From: Peptostreptococcaceae bacterium
GTDB taxonomy: Bacteria; Bacillota; Clostridia; Peptostreptococcales; Peptostreptococcaceae
Assembly: GCA_902363255.1 (NCBI GenBank)
Contig: CABIZO010000013.1
Coordinates: forward strand, 1 to 30,268
Direction: 5' to 3'
DNA length: 30,268 bases
Below are positions 30,232 to 30,268 of the stretch, piece by piece. The notes below the pieces were generated by a model. That model searched no databases and was not told where the DNA came from. It was given only the letters and a program-made list of their open reading frames with translations. Numbering within the stretch: the stretch's first letter is position 1; each line of letters opens with the position of its first letter. A program made the translations under genes and the position numbers.

Positions 30232-30268
<37 letters not shown>

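Overview
The window is AT-rich, Gram-positive chromosomal DNA. It most likely comes from a member of the Clostridia, and probably from Peptostreptococcaceae (the family of Clostridioides, Paraclostridium and Romboutsia). The grounds are very strong AGGAGG ribosome binding sites, A/T-ending codons, zinc-type S14 and S4, a zinc-lid adenylate kinase, and the order S10-spc-alpha operons, ecfA1-ecfA2-ecfT-truA, rplM-rpsI, cwlD, rRNA operon. I infer the family from protein character and gene order; the exact species cannot be read from the window.

Layout. Positions 1-88 are the end of tuf (EF-Tu), closed by a strong terminator. Two sigma-A-type promoters and a structured leader of about 150 bases precede a continuous same-strand ribosomal protein cluster (460-16006): rpsJ, rplC, rplD, rplW, rplB, rpsS, rplV, rpsC, rplP, rpmC, rpsQ, rplN, rplX, rplE, rpsZ, rpsH, rplF, rplR, rpsE, rpmD, rplO, secY, adk, map, infA, rpmJ, rpsM, rpsK, rpsD, rpoA, rplQ. 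It ends in an intrinsic terminator at 16023-16059. Candidate control structures inside it are a leader before rplC whose hairpin loop is complementary to the rplC ribosome binding site, an extended -10 promoter plus hairpin before rpsM, and a hairpin before rpoA. The ECF transporter core (ecfA1, ecfA2, ecfT) and truA follow. Next is rplM-rpsI with its own promoter and a likely L13-type leader.

The stretch from 20.4 to 28.9 kb is more variable. It holds a rubrerythrin gene on the minus strand, an FMN riboswitch with two tandem terminators in front of ribD-ribE-ribBA-ribH (the complete conversion of GTP and ribulose-5-phosphate to riboflavin, except the phosphatase step), and a self-contained envelope-sensing operon: a VanZ-family membrane protein, a VanR/OmpR-type response regulator, a 50-residue two-helix membrane protein and a six-helix histidine kinase. 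Two direct repeats 11 bp apart precede the VanZ gene and could be the regulator's own binding site. After its terminator comes cwlD (spore cortex amidase). Then come three tandem rRNA promoters, two of them within a duplicated module, and the first 37 bases of a 16S rRNA gene that runs off the window end.

Most of the window is highly conserved housekeeping DNA. The least understood unit is the VanZ/two-component/small-protein operon. No mobile elements, CRISPR arrays, tRNAs or prophage genes were seen.
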